DNA of 64,000 nt from Aedes albopictus (GCF_035046485.1 NC_085138.1:66642580-66706579); one strand, 5' to 3'. Numbered from the stretch's first letter, positions 1 to 11,412 are shown. Notes: a model not told the origin generated them from the letters alone. A program made the numbers and translations.

Positions 1-1019
1 TGATAAACATCACTCCCATCAACTCCCGCAGGAGAAGAGACCGGCCAGCAGGCCAGCATCGGGTCCCAAATCGGTAATCAAATCCATTATCCGAAAAACG
101 GGACGAGCCTTTCTACCTAATAAACTCTAATTCTACGGAAAAGGTGGCCTCACTTTCCACCTTATTCCCGTTTGGTGTACTACAACATGGTCGGTTACAC
201 AGTTCGTCAGAAGTAGGTATAGTTCAAGAGAACCATAACCTGTCACATCACCCAAGCCAAAAAAGTGCAACCCCCGGTAAGAAGGTGCCCTCCATCAAGT
301 GTACGAATACCTACATCTTCCGCGGGTGACAGTTCGTAGTATTCACCACGTGGTGGCGACGGCGGTCCCCTCGCTTGATCCGGTTGTGCCGTCCTATCGT
401 ACGTCCGATTTTATAACCGTAAAATTTTAATTAAAATTCGGATAACTACAGTTAATCACGCTGCTGGCTGGCTGGCTGCCGCTTCGAAGAATCATCCTTC
501 CTAATTTGCCCCGGTAGAGCACAATAAAGTAAATTCCAACCCGAATCCAGTCGAGACGGGAAGACCAAACGACCGTAGATATTTAAAACTGTAGTAGAGT
601 CCAACCCACCGACCAACTGTGATAGGAAATGGAACGGTACCACAACGCAACAGCAACACCGCCGTGTTAAACAATCACACTGCAATAAACATAATGCTGC
701 TCTTTTCTGGATTCAGTGCACCGTCGTCGTTGGTCGTACTTAGAGTCTGGGGTCTGGCGTGCCTCTCGGACTGACCGAAGCGGCAATGGCTATGAACTGT
801 GATGATGATGACGACTGTTTGAATGTTTTGCCGGTTGTTCCTTTGGAGTTGTTATTATGTCTGTTAGTTTCACTCTCTTCGGCGCACAATAGGTAAGAGA
901 TTAATATCTCGCAACAAAAGTGAAAAGCTGATTATTAGGGATTTGAATGTTTCTTTTTATTACAAAACCGCAGACGAAACGGAAGAAAAAGTTTAATGTG
1001 GAACCCATTGAAACGTCAA
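1..1019. other. Unassigned, no gene seen
   Basis: This stretch is less repetitive than what follows. I find no splice-bounded exon, no conserved domain and no transposon end. Two open frames of about 60-77 codons (144-329 plus, 452-685 minus) have no recognisable motif and are probably chance. Confidence 0.5.
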
Positions 1020-1833
1020 TTCAGATATTTCACTTGATATTTCTACGAAATTTCTCAAAAACTGATTTTAAAAGGCCTTACATGGATTGCTTCTGAAATT
1101 CCTCCAAGAATTTGTCCGGAAACTCTTTGGTGATTCCTTTAGAATTTTTTGAGAGCTTTTTTCCGCAATTTTAAGAGGGGCTCATTTCGAAAACCGTCAG
1201 ATTGCCTTCGGAGATTGCCCTAGAAAATTTATAGTTTAGTTCAGAATTTCTTCCAAAGTTTTTTAGAGATTGCCCCAGAAATTAAAACTTCCTTGGATTT
1301 CTTTCATAATTACTCCACAGATTCCTTTAGAACATCTTCCATAGGATACTTTAGAAATAGGTCTAAAATGCCCTTCAGCATCCACCAGACATTTCTCCAA
1401 GAATTCCTCAAGAAATGCTACAATTTTTTCATAAATCCGTACGAGAATTCTTTCAGGAAATCATCCACGGATGCTTTGACAAATGCTTTCAGGAATTCTT
1501 TCAGATAATAAAAAAATGGAATTTCTCCAAAAATGTTCCCAAAGATTTCTTCTGTGAGTATGTAGATTTTTTTTCCAAAGTTTCCTTCGAAATTCTTCCA
1601 GGGATTCAGATGTTTTTTTTTAATAATTTCTCCAAAAAAATCTTCTAGAATTCATGTAGGTAGATTTCCTCTTCTTCTAAAAGCGCAAAAAAAATCTTCA
1701 TAATTTTCTAGAGGAATCTGAAGATTTTTTGAGTATGCTTTCAAAGAATCTTAAATAAACTTTTCCATTGGTTTCTTTGAAAAAAAAAATCCAGAGAAGT
1801 TTGTACAAAGGTTCCTACGTATTTCACCATTTG
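1020..1833. repeat. Degenerate 12-bp satellite, T-rich strand up
   Basis: Variants of a motif such as TTCTCCAAGAATTCC recur with roughly 12-bp spacing and many mismatches. The pyrimidine-rich strand is the plus strand. Because 12 bp is four codons, short frames rich in F, S, K and N stay open here (for example 1415-1648); these are not genes. The block ends at a SINE insertion. Confidence 0.7.
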
Positions 1834-2037
1834 GTGCGGCTCCGTGGTCGTGCGGCTAGGGTCACCAAGCTCTTAGTCGCATCGTGCTGAGGAGCGCGGG
1901 TTCGATTCCCGCCGCAGCTGTCAGGAAATGTTTTCGGTTGTGCCACTGGGCGTTGCATGCTAGTCCGTTGTCTAGTGTCGTGCTTCCTTAAAAGAGCGAA
2001 AAGCTCACTGGAAGCATTGAACGTGTCCGTGTCTTTT
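1834..2037 (+). mobile_element. tRNA-derived SINE, copy 1
   Basis: The element begins with a tRNA-like head: an A-box-like GTCGTGCGGCTAGGG and a clear pol III B box, GGGTTCGATTCCC, near 1907. An unrelated body follows, and the copy ends in CGTGTCCGTGTCTTTTTT, a T-run that could act as a pol III terminator. A close second copy lies at 44461-44668 and a minus-strand remnant at 48757-49101, so this is a dispersed family. It is inserted in the 12-bp satellite; CATTTG occurs on both sides and may be part of a target duplication. I recognise the family as a common Aedes SINE but do not assign a name. Confidence 0.85.
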
Positions 2038-3330
2038 TTAACATTTGCTCTAGATACATCTTAGAATTTCTCGACGAATTCAACAGTACTTCCTGACACT
2101 TCTACAAGGATTCAACTGGAAATTTCCTTGGAAATATATTCAGAGACTTCTTCAAAACTTCAGAGTTTTCTTCAAGAATTACAGCAAGAGATTTTTCCAA
2201 GAATTCTTTCATAGAGTTTTGATACAAATTCACAAAATATTGTTTTTAAAATCCTGCAAAGATTATTTCGGAAATTTTTCCAAGGGTTCTTCCAAGACTT
2301 CCCTAAAGGATTCTTTCAGAGATGCTCACAGGATCTCCAAAAAGGTTTTTTGTTTTCAGAAATTCACCCTGCAGTTCTGTCAAAAATATCTCCTTGGATT
2401 CCTGAAGAAATTTTTTGCAGAACCTCTTTCAGAAATTGTGCTCAAAAACACTCCTGTTGATATATTTGACTGTTCCTTGGAGAAGTTTATGAATATTTTT
2501 TGGAGGGAAGTCTAGATAAAACACGCTGAAACATTTTCTAAGTTATCTCTGGAGGAACTCCTTGAAAAATTCCTGCAAGGTTACTTGAAGAAACAAAAGT
2601 ACCCAGGGATTTTTTTAAGAAATTCCTCAATAAATTTCTATGGAATCCCTGAAGAATCTTCAGAAGGAATCGTTAGATAAAAATGCTGGATGTATATCTG
2701 GAAAAGTTCTTGGGAGAATTTCGCATGCATTTTCTGAAAGTATTAGAACACAAAAAGAAAATTTCTGGAGGATAACTTGCAGAAATATTAAAAAAATAAT
2801 GCTGAAGATTTTTTTTTTGGAAAACCACTGAAGATTATTTTTGTTTGAAGAAATACATAATGGAATACATACACAAACTTCAGTGGCAATGCTTGTAGGA
2901 ATTTTCCTTAGAATCACCGAGAAATCCCTGGAAGAAGTTCTGAAGGAAGTTTTGAAGAAATCCATTGTCCAGTTTCAAGATAAATCTAATGAGAAATTTC
3001 TTGAAAAACTCCTGAAGAAGACCCAAGGAAAATATCTTGAGGAATTCTAGAAAAGAAAATCTAGTGTAAGACGAAATCTATACAAAAGAAAAACATGGAA
3101 GGAATGCATTTAACCTAGAGGAGACTTTAGAGGAATTCTTGCTAAAATCATTCCAGAAAAACCAGGGAGCATCTTATTTATATGCAAATTTCGGAAATAT
3201 TTTTTTTACGGATTTAGTTTCTACAGAATTTTTGGGCGGTATCGCTGAATTACAGAATAAAAATATATAATGAAAGAATGGAAAGGTTTCCCCGGAATAC
3301 TGAATTCGCAAAAATTACAATATTGAAGTC
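2038..3330. repeat. 12-bp satellite with polarity switch near 2.6 kb
   Basis: Up to about 2600 the plus strand carries the TTCC-type motif (CAAGAATTCTTTC). From about 2640 it carries the complement (GAATCCCTGAAGAA, CCTGGAAGAAGTTCTGAAGG). The arrays are therefore head-to-head or tail-to-tail. Open frames at 2219-2515, 2640-2831, 2660-2965 and 2841-3050 fall inside and are repeat-derived. Confidence 0.65.
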
Positions 3331-3414
3331 ATTTCCTTAGAGGCTGTACTGGAGGGGCGCAAAAATTTGAACGTCTTCACTCTAAATATTCTAGGAAAAT
3401 ATGTGTATTACTGG

Positions 3415-3595
3415 TTATCAGTCGAAAGTCTCGGAGTGTGGGTTCGGTTCCTGCTCCAGTCGGGGAAAACTTTTCGTCAAACGGGAAATTCTCACTGGGT
3501 GTTTATATGTGTTTTCCGTTGTCTAATGTTAGTGCTTGTTCAGTCTGTGCAACCTATGGTTGATGACGGTGTAGTGTCTTTTTTTAAAGGTTTTG
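3415..3595 (+). mobile_element. 5'-truncated SINE of a second family
   Basis: A B-box-like GGGTTCGGTTCCTG lies near 3440, followed by a non-tRNA body and the 3' end GACGGTGTAGTGTCTTTTTT. The A-box half is missing or decayed. The 3' part (TTGTCTAATGTTAGTGC, then CAGTCTGTGCAACC) matches a minus-strand fragment at 53191-53290, which shows it is a dispersed family. Confidence 0.65.
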
Positions 3596-3735
3596 AAGGT
3601 TCCTCACAGAATTTTACTTTCTCTCTCAGGAGTATTCCTTCAAATTCTCAGAGTTTCCCGAATGATTTTTTGACGAGTTTTTTTAGTACATTTAAAGGTT
3701 TCTTCCGAAATATTAACCAAAATTACTATGATGAT

Positions 3736-3956
3736 TAACCTGGGCTTGTTAGGGGAATATCTGTAAATAAAAAGAAAATCGCGTTAAGTACTGTTCCTTT
3801 GAATTCCACTAAGAATTTGCATCCTTTGACAGATACGTATTTCGACCTCAACTGTAAGGTCGTCTTCCAGTTGAGGTCGAAATACGTATCTGTCAAAGGA
3901 TGCAAATTCTTAGTGGAATTCAAAGGAACAGTACTTAACGCGGTTTTCTTTTTATT
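3736..3956. mobile_element. Palindromic Penelope-like tail, copy 1
   Basis: Two arms of about 90 bp (3765-3855 and 3868-3956) are near-perfect reverse complements around a short centre at about 3860. The outer left extension TAACCTGGGCTTGTTAGG (from 3736) is the reverse complement of the right extension of the copy at 24413-24661. Each copy therefore keeps a different end of one longer inverted structure. The arm sequence contains the 3' half of a hammerhead-like fold, discussed at 24523-24568. Inverted terminal repeats carrying hammerheads are known from Penelope-like retroelements; assigning these copies there is an inference, since no Penelope protein is present. Confidence 0.6.
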
Positions 3957-3984
3957 CAAAATTACTAACTTTTCGAAGTTGCTT

Positions 3985-4640
3985 CTGCATTTTTTCTCTC
4001 ATATTTTTATCAGTAATTTGTCTTGAGATCGCTCTAAGAATTCACTCAGGACTTTTTCGCTGTTCACAAAGTTCCTTTTAAGAATTTTCCGGGAGTTCCA
4101 CTCAGCATATCTTTCGGGTTTCCCTCAGGGTTTCTCCAACAGTTTCTGCCGGAAGATTTTCTACAGTTGTAATTGTTCTTGGAGTTAATTCATGGTTTTC
4201 TTCTGAAATTTCTATTTTTTTCTTTCAGAATTTCTCATGATATTTTCCCGAGTTTCCACATCGAATTATTTTCGAAGTTTTCCTTAAACTTCTCATAGTA
4301 TTTTCCCTAAAACTACTTTCGGGATACCTGCTAGAGTTTCTCCTGGGATTTGTCCTGGAGTTCGCCTTGAGATCGTTGCAAACATAAATTTTCATATTTC
4401 CTCCCTTCGAAGTTGCTCTTGGATTTCTCCCGGAGATCCATCCAAAAGTTTTTCCATAGCTTATTTCGGAATTCTCTAGGAGTTCTTCCAAGATTTCTTC
4501 TGAAATTGCTGTCGCAATCTCGAAATTTTTATAAGTGTTTCTGCTATAGTTCCGGATATTTTTTTAATTATTTTTCAAGAATTCCTCTCTTTGGAGCCGA
4601 TGTACTTTGCCATCGCGTGATCAAATTCCCGTTTATTCGT
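3985..4640. repeat. Degenerate 12-bp satellite, T-rich strand up
   Basis: This is a weak continuation of the same family (TTTCTCCCGGAGAT, AGTTCTTCCAAGATTTC). It is strongly diverged, and the periodicity is only clear in places. Open frames at 4225-4491 and 4413-4643 are explained by it. Confidence 0.55.
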
Positions 4641-4897
4641 TAATTTAAATTCTCTCTCTCCAGCACTCACGATAATTCTCTTTCTCTCCATCCACGCCTA
4701 ACGGATAAACAACAAAAGCATCAAACTTTTAACTCCGTCTGAGAGTAACAAAACGAACAAAATGTCTCCGCTGATGCACTAGATCAACAGTTTGATGTTT
4801 ACTGGTGCCATGTTTACATAAAATTTACCATCTACATAACACGGCACCGCTCAGACGTTAAGCGGGTGAAAACTAGAATTGGTGCATACTGAGCAAG

Positions 4898-5061
4898 GGG
4901 CTGTCCATTAATTACGTAAGGGTTTATGGGGGGAGGGGGGGTTTGAACAATCTTACGAGTCACACAAAAATATTCAGGGTTTCATACAAAAAATCTTACA
5001 AGGGGGGGTGGGGGTGTAGAAAAATCGGGAAAATTGACTTACGTAATAAATGGACAGTCCC
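4898..5061. mobile_element. MITE, GGGCTGTCC-type ends
   Basis: The inverted ends are GGGCTGTCCATTAATTACG and CGTAATAAATGGACAGTCCC. CAAG is present on both sides (4894-4897 and 5062-5065) and may be the target duplication. The interior holds G-rich runs. The ends resemble the elements at 14047-14206 and 18611-18774, but the body differs, so it is a sister family. No coding capacity. The flanking 4641-4893 and 5063-5320 hold nothing I can assign. Confidence 0.75.
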
Positions 5062-5322
5062 CAAGCACTTTTGTTTGCAAGTTTTGGTTAGATAGAGCAT
5101 AAGGAGTGTATCGGAAGTTAACTATAAATTTTCAAAATGCTCTATCTCGAGGCACGATTGGTCTCTTTATTCCGGTAATTCTATGAAATCTCCACAATAT
5201 AAGTTTAGAACAGCTTGAAGAAATTTGGAAAATGTTCGGTATTATTGAAAATATGGCTCTATGAGTACACCACACAGAATAACAATCTGTACAAAATGCA
5301 TTTCTTTTAATCGTTTCAATAA

Positions 5323-5629
5323 GGCCGATGCAAATATTTAATTTGTTTTATGTCACCCCCCCCCCCCCCTTCAAAAATCCCGAAATTTTGAAGGGGCGAA
5401 AAAAAACATGACGGCTCATGACTCCATCCTCAATAGAAAAAATGTTTTCATATAACAATTTTTCAATAGTCGAAAAATATTTTTCTCAATAGTGGATGTA
5501 ATTTTGAATTTTTCAATAGTTTTTTTTTTCGTTTTTATTTTTTGTTCCTTATTATTTTTTGTCCCCCCCCCCCTCTCGTACCCGATGAGAGGTTTTGGAC
5601 ATAAAAGAAATATAATATTTGCATCGGCC
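5323..5629. mobile_element. MITE, GGCCGATGCAAATATT ends
   Basis: The terminal inverted repeats GGCCGATGCAAATATT and AATATTTGCATCGGCC are perfect. TAA lies on the left and TTA on the right. The interior has C-runs next to the arms and an AT-rich middle. The ends resemble those of the TTA-flanked element at 37376-37622, which suggests a PIF/Harbinger-like non-autonomous group. The open frame at 5492-5767 spans the right arm and is not a gene. Confidence 0.75.
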
Positions 5630-5639
5630 TTATTTGTAG

Positions 5640-6519
5640 CGAAAAAATATATACGGGGAAAAATCTGGAAAATAATGATTATTACTAGCAGTTATGTGCA
5701 CATAACACATCACTCAATACCGACTTTAAAAATTCTTATTTTGGATAGAAAAACCTCCAACATTTAAAAAATGGTCAATCCCAAAAAGCACCTAATTTTT
5801 GGTTGAACTTTGACGCGCTGTTTTAAATATTTTCCGAGTTTATAAAATTCCGTTCTCTGGTAAACTACCTCTTCAATAAATTCTAATACCCGATGCTCAA
5901 TTGAAAAAAAAAATCGAATTTTCAACCTTTGGTATTTTTTATTTGCGTAATCGTTCTTTGAAGACGCATAAAAAAGAGTTTCTCAGAAAATGGCTTTTTT
6001 CATTTTTAAAAATTGCGCTAAACTGCGGAGGAAGTTTTTCTTGATAAAAATATTTTTCCTATATAATGAGCATTCTTGCGCAAAAATAAGAAAAATAATT
6101 GAATATTTTCTACAGTTTTCGCATGTCAAATATTTAGGAGGTGTCCATAAGTTTAAAAACATATGTGCATTCTTTGAGATAAACGTCCAAGTTGAATGAT
6201 TATTTTTGAAAATCAGAACTGACTTTCTTTTTTTTAAGATTTATATAATATCTCTAAAAATAAAGTTATGTTTATTTCTAAAAGATTATTTTTAGGCAGT
6301 TGTGAACGTTTATAGTTAATTCCCGATACAGTCCATACTTTTATTACGCAAAACAACCCGAGTGAAAGCCTTTTCAATCGTCTGTGAATGCAAGGAAAAT
6401 ATCACAAGCTGCTTTATCCGGATAATATCGCAATGTGATAGATCGTTACTCGCATGAATGAGGAAAATTTTGATGCATGTATGAACCATCCGGCCTCAAA
6501 GAGCTAAAGTTGGTTTGTT
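5640..6519. other. AT-rich, unassigned
   Basis: The sequence is very AT-rich with A and T homopolymers. I see no convincing inverted ends, periodicity or coding signal. The open frame at 5990-6199 has no recognisable motif. Confidence 0.45.
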
Positions 6520-7163
6520 CCAGATATTCCACTCCAGTTACTTTACGGAATTCTCCTCTTGGTTTCTCACAGAATTCTTCCCGGATTTTCTTCAAAAGTT
6601 ACACACAGAACTCCGGGCTTTAACGCGGGATTGCACATAGATTTTTTCAGGTTATGGTCACCAATGCCAAAGTAAAGTCTTGATTTTTTTTCCCAAAGAT
6701 CCTCCTGGAATTTCGTCCGAAGTTTCTCCTATGAGTTTTCAATAATATTCTTTCAGGATACCTCCCAATGTTCCTCCAGGGGATTTTGATTGTAATCCTC
6801 TACAAACCATTCCCGGGGAGAATTTTTGTCCGCATTATTTTTCTGGAATTACATCCAACTGTTTCTCTCAGTGTCTAGATTTTTTTAACAATTTTCTAAG
6901 AATGTCTTCCGAGTCTCTTATGGTTTTTCATACATAATGTCTATCGGATTTTCTCCTGTGATTCTTGTTTATGTATTTTCTTCAATTTCTTTCCTTCCGG
7001 AAGTTCCTCAAAAACATACCTATTAGGATTTCTCCCGGAGGTTCTTCCGCAATTTTTACCAGAATTTCGCTCGGAAATTTTTTGAAATTTCTCCTGGCAT
7101 TTTTGCCTGAGTGCCCACAAGAATTTCTTGCTGAGTATTTTTTTATGTTATGTTTTCTACGAT
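6520..7163. repeat. Degenerate 12-bp satellite, T-rich strand up
   Basis: Motifs such as TTTCTCCCGGAGGTTCTTCC and AATTTCGCTCGGAAATTTT recur at approximately 12-bp spacing. A foreign stretch around 6600-6690 interrupts the block. Confidence 0.55.
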
Positions 7164-7164
7164 A

Positions 7165-7796
7165 AGATGGGCTTGGTGGTCTAGTGGCTTATGCTTCCAT
7201 TCCTGGCCCGTCCCATTCCTTCTACTTTGTATCTTTCTATCCACTTTCTCTATACTCTTCCCTCTATATATACAACTCATGTATATTCATATGTTCATAG
7301 CCAGCGCTAGAACCAGAAACGATTGAAAAGATGTTTTCTTTGCTTCCAACTTTCTTGGCACAGTTATGCAATCAAACGCCTACAAGTTATGCAATCAAGT
7401 GAAATGTGCTGCTTTAGCTTCATAGTAATAATCTATCACCTTACGCCTGGAATCCACAAACCAATGTGTGAACTCTCTGCCAACCAGATCCCACCAACAC
7501 TCCGATATCCGCATGAATTGGTGCAGACGCAGAGGTATATTCGGTCTGATGTGAATGCAAACGATTGCAATCATCACTTCCTTCCTCTTCCCCACATTGA
7601 CCTGCAAGCTGACGTGGCAGGCGCCATTATCGCCTAATAAATAGTAGATCACCAACGCTCACACGCTGAAGATGCCTGCTAGTGTCCCCAGCAGATATCT
7701 CATTGGTTCCTTGTGTGAGTGTAGATGGTCTGGCAATACTGGAGTAGCATCTACGGGTGGTCAAACAAGCTCAAGCTCAAGCTCAAGCTCAAAAAA
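7165..7796 (+). mobile_element. Putative retroelement with AAGCTC tail
   Basis: The stretch opens with a tRNA-like GGTGGTCTAGTGGCTTATGC and ends in a tandem hexamer (AAGCTC, about four units, 7768-7793) running into A6. A simple-repeat tail after a unique body is typical of non-LTR or SINE-like insertions. There is no B box of good quality and no recognisable protein. The open frames at 7323-7637 and 7395-7655 overlap on opposite strands and show no domain. Confidence 0.35.
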
Positions 7797-7824
7797 GCAG
7801 TCTGATATCTGTTCTGTCCCTTGA

Positions 7825-7861
7825 CTAGATATCCCACTGCACAGTGCAGTGGGATATCTAG
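7825..7861. repeat. 37-bp near-perfect hairpin
   Basis: Two perfect 17-bp arms, CTAGATATCCCACTGCA and TGCAGTGGGATATCTAG, surround a 3-nt centre (CAG). There is no T-run after it and no gene beside it, so a terminator role is unlikely. It may be the remains of a small foldback. Confidence 0.8.
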
Positions 7862-7979
7862 TATATTGATGATTTTGTAGAAAAAATAGGCACTTTTCAA
7901 GTATTTTTCACTTGAGTTACAAAAATAACACCCCTCTAATTTTTTGATATGTTTTATAACAACATTTCTTCTTTTGAAT

Positions 7980-8340
7980 GCGGGCAAAAGATATTTTTTA
8001 AGTTTGCCCCAACCCGCCTTAACACCTTTTTAAAGAACTATGGTTTTTAGGAATAATGCCTATAACTTTTGAACCAAAAGAGATAACGATCATCTCAGCG
8101 CACGAAACGACGCATCTTCAAATGATCTACAAGTGTTTTTTGGGCGACTTTGATGAAAAATCGAAACTGAAAAAGTTAACGCCAGAAAACCGGTTTTTCT
8201 TGAACCACCCTAAGCTTATTCAGAAAAATACCTCTAGATCGGTCAATTTTAAAGCTACATAAAAAGTGTCTTGGCCAAACTTGCTCAAAATTGATAGATC
8301 TACAACTTTCCCGAAGAATGTCGTTGTGAAAACTTCCTTG
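7980..8340. other. Unassigned, possible transposon interior
   Basis: Moderately AT-rich sequence with one 68-codon open frame (8056-8262) that has no recognisable domain. No inverted ends were found. It abuts a SINE on the right. Confidence 0.35.
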
Positions 8341-8600
8341 GCTTCTTCTTCTTTATGGCTCTACTTTCCCACTGGAACTTGACCGGCCTCTCTTCAACTT
8401 AGTGTTCTTTGAACACTTCCACAGTTATTAATTGAAGGGCATTCTTTGCCTGCCATTGCATAAATTTGTACATTGAGAGGCAAGGACAATGGTACACAAT
8501 GCCCATGGAGTCGAAAAAATTTCCACGACCGCGACGGGAATCGAACCCGCCGTCTCCGGGTTGGCGATCCATAGCCTTAACCACTAGGCTAACTGGAGAC
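8341..8600 (-). mobile_element. tRNA-derived SINE on minus strand (family B, copy 1)
   Basis: Read on the minus strand, the copy starts with GTCTCCAGTTAGCCTAGTGG, an A-box-bearing tRNA-like head. A B box GGGTTCGATTCCC follows at 8548-8536, then a body, then the 3' end with GAACACTAAGTTGAAG and a GAAGAAG tail. A second copy at 44158-44405 is similar over its whole length and in the same orientation. I recognise the 3' half (TTAATAACTGTGGAAGTG) as a very abundant Aedes SINE. Confidence 0.85.
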
Positions 8601-8611
8601 AAGCATGTAAA

Positions 8612-8703
8612 ATGAAAATTGATAGAGGAAGCTCTCAGTTAATAACTGTGGAAGTGCTCAAAGCTAAGAAAGAAGTAGGCTTAGTCCCAAAAGGTACGTT
8701 ACG
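8612..8703 (+). mobile_element. SINE 3' fragment, opposite orientation
   Basis: The stretch contains CTCAGTTAATAACTGTGGAAG, followed by GTGCTCAAAGC and TAGGCTTAGTCCC. This is the 3' portion of the same SINE group, in plus orientation and only about 12 bp from the head of the minus-strand copy. It forms an inverted pair with 8401-8440. Confidence 0.6.
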
Positions 8704-8936
8704 CCAAGTAGAACATGTGACATAGATTTTTTTCAAAGTGTTAAAGCGTTATGGTATCTTTGGCAGAGTTATGAATCTCCCGAGCATGATTTTGTTCTCC
8801 CTGGCCAATTTTTTAAGACATGTGTAATTTTAAATATCCTACAAAAGTATTTTCTTCAGTTATTATAAAACTTATTTTGAAAAATAATCTAAATCGATGC
8901 TTTAAAATGATTATAACCCGATAAATTAATTAAATA

Positions 8937-9236
8937 CAGGGGGTGTCCAATATGTTTGGGATAGGCAACTGTTTTTCTCTCATAAAAAAAATCAACAAGC
9001 TGTAACTTTTCATAGAGTGCATAGAAAATTCTCAAATGTTAACTGTTTGTCAACCTATAACATGTGTATAATTGGTACAAATTTGGATTCGATTGGTTAA
9101 TCCTCCGCGAAGCTAGAACCGTTCTCGTAATATGCTATTTTTAGACAACTACATTTTGAAGCGTCATATCTCCGGAACAACAACTTTTTTGAGAGAAAAA
9201 AGAGTTGCCTATTCCAAACATTTTGGACACCCCCTG
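8937..9236. mobile_element. TA-flanked MITE (mariner type), 300 bp
   Basis: The terminal inverted repeats CAGGGGGTGTCCAATATGTT and AACATTTTGGACACCCCCTG (one internal mismatch) extend into GGGATAGGCAACT and AGTTGCCTATTCC. TA lies directly outside both ends (8935-8936, 9237-9238), the target rule of the Tc1/mariner superfamily. No transposase remains. Confidence 0.88.
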
Positions 9237-9239
9237 TAG

Positions 9240-10565
9240 TTTAAGTTTTTTCGTTCATGATATTTTTTTATAAAGAAAACTAATTATTTGAAAACCACTC
9301 TTTTAACTAATTCAAAAGCAAAAAACTATTGATTTTTCGTTGTTTGAAATTTGCAGTTATCAACTATATTTCGACCCATAGTGCCTCCCCGACTGAATGA
9401 CTCGATCAGACCAACAACGCCTGGGCCAGGCCTGCGCGACCTGGACTACATGTGTGCATATCAACTCCACTGCGACTGTGGGGACGTTTGTGGTGGCGAC
9501 GGCGGTGGCGGCCACGACGACTGTCTCTGCGGTCGGTGCACAGTAAATTAGAACTAATTTTCCCCATCTTTGAACTTCATCACTTTCTTCTGGGACTGCC
9601 GACGACGACGTCGACGATGACGAGGATAGTCAGTGACGGAGGATGACGCTTCGCCACCATATGTGCTGGTTGGTACTGCTCCCTCTACACATATCGCACA
9701 CATTGCACGAGGCATGAATGCAAGTTCATTCTTTTGCTGCCTTGCTCTGGAGCCCTACCGCACCACCGGTCTCTCACTTCCAGTTAGTTAGGGTGTGTGT
9801 TTCAGAGCAATTTAGTTGGCGTGCCCATCAGGCCCGGACGGACGACTGCCGTCGCAGCCGCCACCGTGTGGGTACGATAGAGGGATCCCAATAATCATAA
9901 ACCATTTCCCCGTACGGCACTTTTGGTCTTGTGTCGAGGAATATCTTCTCCAACCGACACGGACTGGGGACTGGTTGCTGACATCATCTTTATAGTCGTC
10001 ATCGTCACGAGCGCAAAGTAATGCGATACGGTAGATACTGCTGTTGCTGCTGCTGCGGTATTCTCTGTAGGTCGGTCTGTCTGCCTACTCTACTACACAT
10101 ATTTTGTTTAGTTAAGTGATGCGACTTCTGGGTTGTTGTACGTTCTATCGGCCTCGGCTGGAAATGACGTTCATATGGTGTGTAATGGATTGAATCTAAT
10201 CACGGAATGGGTTCAGAGTGCGCTCTTGTGGACCAGGTTTGATATCGTATCATCGTTCCTATTCTATGCAGCGGCAGGAGATGAAAGAATGCAACAATAT
10301 TGCACATACTTAGGAGCAGTAGGAGAAACAGATTTAAACGAATAAAATGATCCTATCAATGAGTGGTATGTCAAGCTTGGAGATGTTGAGGAGAAATTCT
10401 TAACCGACGATATCCCATGGCATTAAATCCCAACATAACTTCTGTTTCTGTGTTGCATATTGGCAACTGTTACTAGAAAATCAGGATCTTACCTGGAACC
10501 AACTCACAACAGGTGAATGTTCAGAGTATGGTACCAATGGAAGTTCTGTTTGAATTTTGAAAGAA
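9240..10565. other. Unassigned, GC-richer stretch
   Basis: The sequence has short runs of CTG and GAC triplets (9598-9625, 10040-10060). Frames at 9351-9551, 9452-9646 and 10133-10345 show no recognisable domain and no clear splice boundaries. It could be host non-coding sequence. Confidence 0.4.
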
Positions 10566-10569
10566 TATA

Positions 10570-11134
10570 CACTCCCGATCAAAAGTTTGGGGTCACCCCC
10601 TCAAAAACATGTCATTTTTTAGGCCCATATCTCCGCCAATTTGCGTCCGATTTCAAAACCCTAGGTTTCATCCAAAAGATAATAAGTAAAAGAAACTTTG
10701 AACATGATTTAAAAGAAACTTTTATAAAAAATGTTGTATGTAAACTTAACCCAAAGTTGCCAAATTTTCTAAAAAAAATGAATATAAACTTACGGCAGTG
10801 TCGCTGGAAATTGGGTCGACCAAATATTAAGATGAGAGCGGTAATATGACCCATTTTTAATTAGCTTTCAACTGTTTTTTACAGAACTTGGCTAAAAAAT
10901 CTAGAAAAAAAAGTTATTAAGTAAATTAATCCTTGATGTCATCGGCCAAAAGTTTGGGGTCACTATCGTAAAACATGGAAACGTGATTTGGTGATATCTT
11001 CGTCATCTATAGTTTCTTTGACTTATAATCTTTTGAATGAGACCTAGGGAAATCGGACGCAAATTGGCGAAGATATGGGCCTAAAAAAATGGCATGTTTT
11101 TGAGGAGGTGACCCCAAACTTTTGATCGGGAGCG
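10570..11134. mobile_element. TA-flanked Tc1-type MITE, 565 bp
   Basis: The ends CACTCCCGATCAAAAGTTTG and CAAACTTTTGATCGGGAGCG are inverted repeats with TA immediately outside (10568-10569, 11135-11136). The arms continue into GGGGTCACC and GGTGACCCC. A second internal copy of the motif, CCAAAAGTTTGGGGTCACT, lies near 10948. The ATCAAAAGTTTGGGGTCA core is typical of Tc1-like elements. The open frames at 10517-10849 and 10612-10854 are arm-derived and not coding. Confidence 0.88.
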
Positions 11135-11352
11135 TAGTTTAGGCTAAGTGTATGCTGCTAGGGTGTGTTTTTGAGTGCACACTCATTTACACAGTTAGAG
11201 CATATCCCAGGAACATTGAGGTTAAATCTACAACTTCAATTATTTTATATCCTTTATTCTATTCTATACTATTCTAGCACTTGCACAGCCAGCATTGAAA
11301 AGCGTCCTGGAAATAACAGAATTTCGTCTGTTATTTCCTTGTCAGCATTAAT

Positions 11353-11412
11353 ATTTGCAGCACACGGTGTCAAAATCTCAATTATTATCGAACTTTCATG
11401 TACCTCGGATTT
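11353..11412 (+). repeat. Left partner of a long-range inverted repeat
   Basis: About 50 bp containing CGGTGTCAAAATCTC and TATCGAACTTTCATGTACCT is the reverse complement, with a few mismatches and small indels, of 14886-14942. The pair encloses the large satellite-bearing element at 11626-14890. It may mark the ends of a bigger composite, or a diverged transposon into which the element was inserted. Confidence 0.7.

Noticed and set aside
1834..2037. Genuine tRNA genes at SINE heads (also 8341-8600, 44158-44405, 44461-44668)
   Set aside because: The B boxes are good, but no complete cloverleaf with acceptor stem is formed and the homology continues into long non-tRNA bodies shared between copies.
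5357..5370. Poly-C runs (also 14095, 18657, 21978, 35830) as sequence errors
   Set aside because: The runs recur at homologous positions in MITE copies and are part of those elements, though their exact lengths may be unreliable.
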